Assembly (NCBI RefSeq): GCF_002127325.2
Contig: NC_035448.2
Coordinates: 89,758,503 to 89,822,502 of the forward strand
DNA length: 64,000 nt
Source: Helianthus annuus
Lineage: Eukaryota; Streptophyta; Magnoliopsida; Asterales; Asteraceae
Reading direction: 5' to 3'
Shown here: one piece after another, positions 59,192 through 64,000 of the stretch
Numbering within the stretch: position 1 is the stretch's first letter
How the letters are laid out: each line of letters begins with the position of its first letter
Program-made: the position numbers and the translations under genes
Notes under the pieces: model-generated
The model's database searches: none
Seen by the model: only the letters and a program-made list of their open reading frames with translations
Told to the model about the DNA's origin: nothing

Positions 59192-61451
59192 TGTGACAAC
59201 TCGAGTTTATGACTTTCACTTTCGCATTAAATGCGCGTTGACTTTGACTGTTTAGTTGTTTGGATTGTGGACTTGAAAATTGTACGCGTTGTGTTTTAAT
59301 GAAACGTATTGTCATTTTGCCTATATGTGATTACTTGCTGTGGTAGAAAATAATATTAGAATTATTATTAAAAACACTTAGTCTAAAACACTTAGTCTAG
59401 ATCACGAAACATGACATACAATTCGAAGGATCTCGAAACATATCCTTCGATTCGAAGGATCAACTTTCAGTTCGAAGGATCTCGAAACATATCCTTCGAC
59501 CAAGGACTCTATCCTTCGACATCTTTCGGCTCAGTCTTTCTAATGGGCTTGGCCCATTCCTGTGATACGTTTATATACGTGATGCATGTAACCGGCAGTT
59601 AGTTTCAAAAACCCTAGTACCCTTCTCTCTCTCTCTCGAAGTCTTGTGGTCGGCTGAAAGTTCTTGTGCACCCGAAACCCCACTAGTTTCAATCCCCTAA
59701 TCCGGTTAGTGTTTCACTATCATCGTTGATGACATGATGTTATTATTATTACATGCTTTGATTAAGAACGATTAGAATTGATTGTATGTTGAATGATATG
59801 AATCGTATAAAGATGATCTTGTAGTGGTATTGCATGATAATAAGTTTAAATCGATTCAATGATGCTTGTTATGTTACTGTGACGATGTATGCTCCGGATT
59901 GATAACTTGTTGATATATTAGTGAAATCGGGTTATTATGAAATCAGTTTACATGAGGTTGTTATGTCTTAATAGTAATCCGAATGAATATGGTTATTGTT
60001 CATGATTTTCGGTTAGGGTTCCTGAGATTGAATATATGAAATATGCTTGTTTGATCGGCTGTATGTTAATCGAGAAATTGGAAACCTGTTGATTGATAAT
60101 TGTTATGTTTGGAAACAATGTAACAGATTCAGTAAATTTAGGAAACACGTAACTGATATTTATCGAAAGATGGTAGTTATTCGAAACATAGTTGTTGTGA
60201 CCGAAAGATGCTTGTCCTTCGAACCATAGTGGTGTTGACCGAAGGATAGCATTGACCGAACCATAGTAGTGTTGACCGAAGGATAGCTTTGACCGAAAGA
60301 TAGTGTGTTGACCGAAACATAACCTGTGTGTCGAAGGATAACTATGTCGAAACATAGCTGATGTGTCGAAAGATAACCATGAATCGTAAGATGATAACTG
60401 TGTATCGAAAGACGTGTCGAAACATAATTGTGATAATTGTTAGACCGAAGGATGAGCAATATATCGAAGGATGGGTAATGTGAAATCGAATGATAGTTGA
60501 TGATTAAATGTGAAATAATACGTGTTGTGCCGATATGCAAACTGACTGTTATGTGAACATTAAATTGCATGCGTATCATTGTGAACATGAACTGATTTGT
60601 TATACGTGCATACAATAGGACGTGATTAATTACTTGTGAGTGCATAACCTAGCATACCGAGCAAACCAAGGTGAGTTCACACACTCTTACCAAGGCATGG
60701 GATTCCCGGGGTGTTGGGAATGGGATTGAAAGGATAAGGTTGAATAGATACACTACTGACACTATGACTAGACTACCATATTACTATCCTCGGTTGTGAA
60801 GGATACTTATACAGATCACTATCCTCGGATGTGAAGGATACTTATACTGATCACTATCCTCGGATGTGAAGGATACTTGTACTGATCACTATCCTCGGAT
60901 GTGAAGGATACTTATACTGATCACTATCCTCGGTTGTGAAGGATACTTATATTGATCACTATCCTCGGTTGTGAAGGATACCTATAGTTACGAGTAGTCT
61001 AGTGGTTATACAACGTGGAACACCACCACCAATAGAACATACAATCGGCCCAGTAGAGCCACCTGTTACAAATGAACTTACTGTTATGCATTTACTTTCT
61101 GTGAACTCGCTCAACTAGTTTGTTGATCATTCTGTTACATGCCTTGCAGATCGTTAGGTACTTGGAGCTTGCACACGGAGGAGCTGGTCGTTGTGGGGCT
61201 TGGATCTTGATCATCTTATTGAACACTTTTGATATTTGATACTTATTTGCTATGGGTTTTACAATAATACGCTTCCGCTAAACAATGACAACTTACTTAT
61301 GTTTTGGAAACACCTTTCATATAGAATTGGTTTGGATTATATTGCATTTACTTTTACTTTATACAATGTTCTGTATGATTGGTGGCTTGATCCTGGTCAG
61401 TCACGCTCCCAAGCGGTGATACTCCGCGTGTGGATTTTTGGGGGTGTGACA
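59192..61451 (+). repeat. Duplicate of the E 3' LTR (2260 bp)
   Basis: It is identical in layout and length to 41864-44123. At about 59501 it has the base of E's 5' LTR (CATATCCTTCG). It ends at 61451 and joins B2 gag at GCTTC exactly as at 44124. No gene is seen. Confidence 0.93.
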
Positions 61452-64000
61452 GCTTCATCATTGAAGAATACATCCACAGCGATGTTGGCAGTCAATGCAT
61501 CTACTGGCATTCCACCTTTGCCTCCACCACCAGCTGGATCTCAGAAAAATGCTGAGAAGAGACCAACTTCTATCTTCTCTAAACCATCATCTTCTGCTCT
61601 AACTTCTTCTGTTCCCAGTACTAGTGATATATTTACTTTGATTTTGCAGATGAGGGATCGTATGCAGCAGCAGGATGAAACTAATGACAGGATCCTCAGA
61701 GAAATCGGAGATCTCAAAAGGCAAAAGAAAACGGCAGAGGATCATTCCCCACTAATGCCCAAATCTTTGAATTTTGATACTCCAATGATTACTTCTCAGC
61801 CAACAGAGGTCCCAGACATACAATATATGGGTGGATCAAGAGGAGTGCATTTCAGCCCAGCAACAATGACTCAGGCATCAGGATCATATTTCCAACCGGC
61901 GGGATCCTACGCCCAGCATTTGGGATCCTTCATGAGCTTAGGATCCTCCTTTGTCCCAGGATCATCCCAGGTTCAAGGATCCTCCTTTGTTCCAGGATCA
62001 TCCCAGATTCAAGGATCCTCCTTCGTTCCAGGATCGTCTCAGATAGCAGGATCCTTCCAGATGCCAGGATCCCTAAAGAGTTTGCAAACAGGAAGCCTAG
62101 ATGTCCATCAAGGAGATTTTATTCCAATGCAGACCATTGCTTCCACTGGTCCATCCATTATCCCAGAATCCCAGCAATATGGATTCACACCCAATGTTCC
62201 TAACTTGAACCCGATGGGAGGTAACACCTTAAATAATTATCTTACCACTAACCATGGATTCGTGCAGGATACAGGTATCAATCATGCTATGGCCAGGGAG
62301 TTACAGAAGCTGAAGGATATGATCTCAAGTGTTCCAGGGGTAGTCAAGCCTATCCCGGAGATTGCAGATGGAAGCCATAAGGTATCCCGTTTTGCACCAC
62401 CAATTTGTGATGCAGAAGTACCCAAAAGGTTCCATATCCCTACTATGAAGCTGTATGATGGTACAACGGATCCTGAGGAGCACATAGCACAATACAGGGA
62501 GAGGATGGAGATCAATCCAATCCCAGAAAAGTTAAAGGAAGCATGCCTATGTAAAGGATTTGGATCCACCCTTACTGGATCAGCTCTTAAATGGCTGCTA
62601 AGTCTTCCCCCTTACTCTATCACTTCATTGCTAATTTAGTTAATTTATTCAATAACCAATTCTCTTGTAGTAGGAAATTTGAAAGATTAACTAGTGATTT
62701 ATATAGGATAACTCAAAGTCATAATGAATCATTAAGGGATTATATAACTAAATTCAGTAAAGAATCCTTGGACATTCCCAACTTGGATATGGCAACGGCT
62801 GTAGAGGCCTTCAAAATGGGATTGCTTAAGGATTCATTGTTCTATGATGATCTTGTTATGACACCATGCAGGAACCTAGATGAAGTAAGAACTCGGGCAC
62901 TCAGGTTCATCCGGCTAGAGGATGATAAGAGGATCCAGGAGAGGCAAGTAGGATCCTCAAAACAGGAAAAAAAAGGATCCTCTTTTCAAGAACAATAAGT
63001 TCAAATCCTACCATAGAAATGACAACCAGAACGTGCATGCTGTTGACCAAGAAGAGGATGATGAGGATTATCCTCCGATTTCTGAATATTGTTTTTCTGT
63101 TGACAATCATGAACTAATCCTTGCAATGCAGAATCTAGGAGAAAAAGCCAGATGGCCCAGAAAGAATGACAAACCATCCGGGACTAAAGACAAGTCAAAG
63201 TGGTGTGCATACCACGAGGATTTCGGGCATCTAACTGAAGAATGCATAGCATTAAGAAAAGAGATTGGATATCTGCTAAGCAAGGGGGCATCTAAAAGAA
63301 TTGTTGGGAAGAAAAAAACAAAGGACTCAGGATCCTGAAAGGATCCCTGAAAAGGCTCCAGCCCCTCCGGCGAATGCACAAGTGATCAACTTTATTTCCG
63401 GAGGATCAAATATTTGTGGTACATCCTTCTCGGCAGCCAAAAGGCATGCAAAGGAAGCAAAAATGGATAATGGAGAAAGACCTATTCGAACATCAAGTGT
63501 CTCGGAAGGAAAAACGATAACGTTTGATGAGGATGATCGCCATTAACATCCAGGATCCTCATCATGATAGTTTAGTTATTACTCTCTTTATTTCTAACCA
63601 CTTTGTCTGCAGGATCCTTATCGACGGAGGAAGCTCAGTAAACATTATCCAGCTTGATGTTCTAAAGAAAATGGGTATCCCAGAATCAGACATCACACCA
63701 AGATCCTCCGTGCTTGTGGGATTCAGTGGAGAAACGAAGAAAACTCTGGGGGACATTAAACTCCCAATCTGCGTGGAAGGATTACATAATTATCAAAAAT
63801 TTTGTGTCATTGACTGTTTATCTTGTTGTAATGTTATCCTTGGCAGGCCCTGGATACATGATATGAAAGCAGTCCCATCTACCTACCATCAATGTGTGAA
63901 ACTCCCTAGCCCATGGGGGATAATCAAGATCGACAGTGACCAGCAAGAGGCTAAGGATTGTTATACCTCATCCATGAAACCAACCTCGAAGCCAAGGGAA
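61452..64000 (+). pseudogene. Duplicate B2 gag-protease with four single-base indels
   Basis: It repeats B2 gag without element F: the site reads AAGGATATGATCTC at 62313-62326. Frame is broken by one lost T near 62628 and by one extra base each near 62985 (T), 63286 (G) and 63541 (C), all in short runs. The protease segment IDGGSSVN is present near 63627. The copy ends at the window edge, three or four bases before the expected UAG. Confidence 0.88.

Larger units (their letters stand above)
57155..64000 (+). repeat. Second copy of E 3' half plus B2 gag, without F (tandem duplication)
   Basis: From 57155 the sequence repeats 39827-44993 at a constant offset of 17328, then 54209 onward at an offset of 8113, omitting element F. 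It therefore shares the same E-in-B2 junction. Few substitutions were noticed (near 58777, 59488, 61723, 63570). The copy runs off the window end, about where the UAG would come. Confidence 0.9.

Overview
This window is plant repeat DNA: a nest of LTR retrotransposons with no recognisable host gene, tRNA, rRNA or bacterial feature. The evidence for a plant is the set of Ty3/gypsy lineages: Tekay-type chromoviruses (gag-PR-RT-RNaseH-IN with a C-terminal chromodomain and an initiator-Met primer site) and Tat-type elements (DGGSS protease, YIDD RT, archaeal-type RNase H remnant, TGGCGCCCACCG primer site). The Tekay polyprotein resembles ones I associate with Asteraceae genomes (daisy/sunflower family); that is recollection, not a search result.

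Layout. 1-10562 is an older mosaic: a decayed Tekay element A (1-5916), a minus-strand LTR fragment (5917-6871), a Tekay pol 3' fragment (6872-8029) and a complete LTR G (8092-10562). 10563-11472 holds Tat scraps. Tat element B1 starts at 11473 (LTR 11473-12191, gag from 12270). Its gag is split by Tekay element C (13185-22979, minus, TSD TTGCA) and Tekay element D (23650-33147, plus, TSD CAGAA), and is then cut at 33690 by a second Tat element B2 (LTR 33691-34407). B2 gag is split by Tekay E (34493-44123, plus, TSD GCTTC) and Tekay F (44994-54203, minus, TSD ATATG). B2 gag-protease then runs to a single UAG at 55889, followed by RT/RNase H to 57160. There the sequence jumps back into a second copy of E's pol, E's 3' LTR and B2 gag (57155-64000). 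This second copy lacks F and so shows the empty F site.

Elements D, E and F each have an intact polyprotein of about 1541-1548 aa and LTR pairs differing by only one or two bases over 2.1-2.3 kb. C has three differences and one early nonsense codon. These are very recent insertions into older Tat copies.

The less routine signals are: (i) a UAG between Tat protease and RT in the context CAA-UAG-CAA-UUA-CAG, the tobamovirus-type readthrough context; (ii) a conserved CAAG|GTGAGT ... TTGCAG pair inside every Tekay LTR, predicting a 0.47-0.57 kb leader intron; (iii) a short gag intron present in A, C and E but precisely absent from D and F; (iv) three conserved RNA/DNA folds (after the primer site, before the polypurine tract, and in LTR tandem repeats), some with compensatory changes; (v) a duplicated hairpin / purine tract / LTR-start module at the 3' end of every Tekay element.
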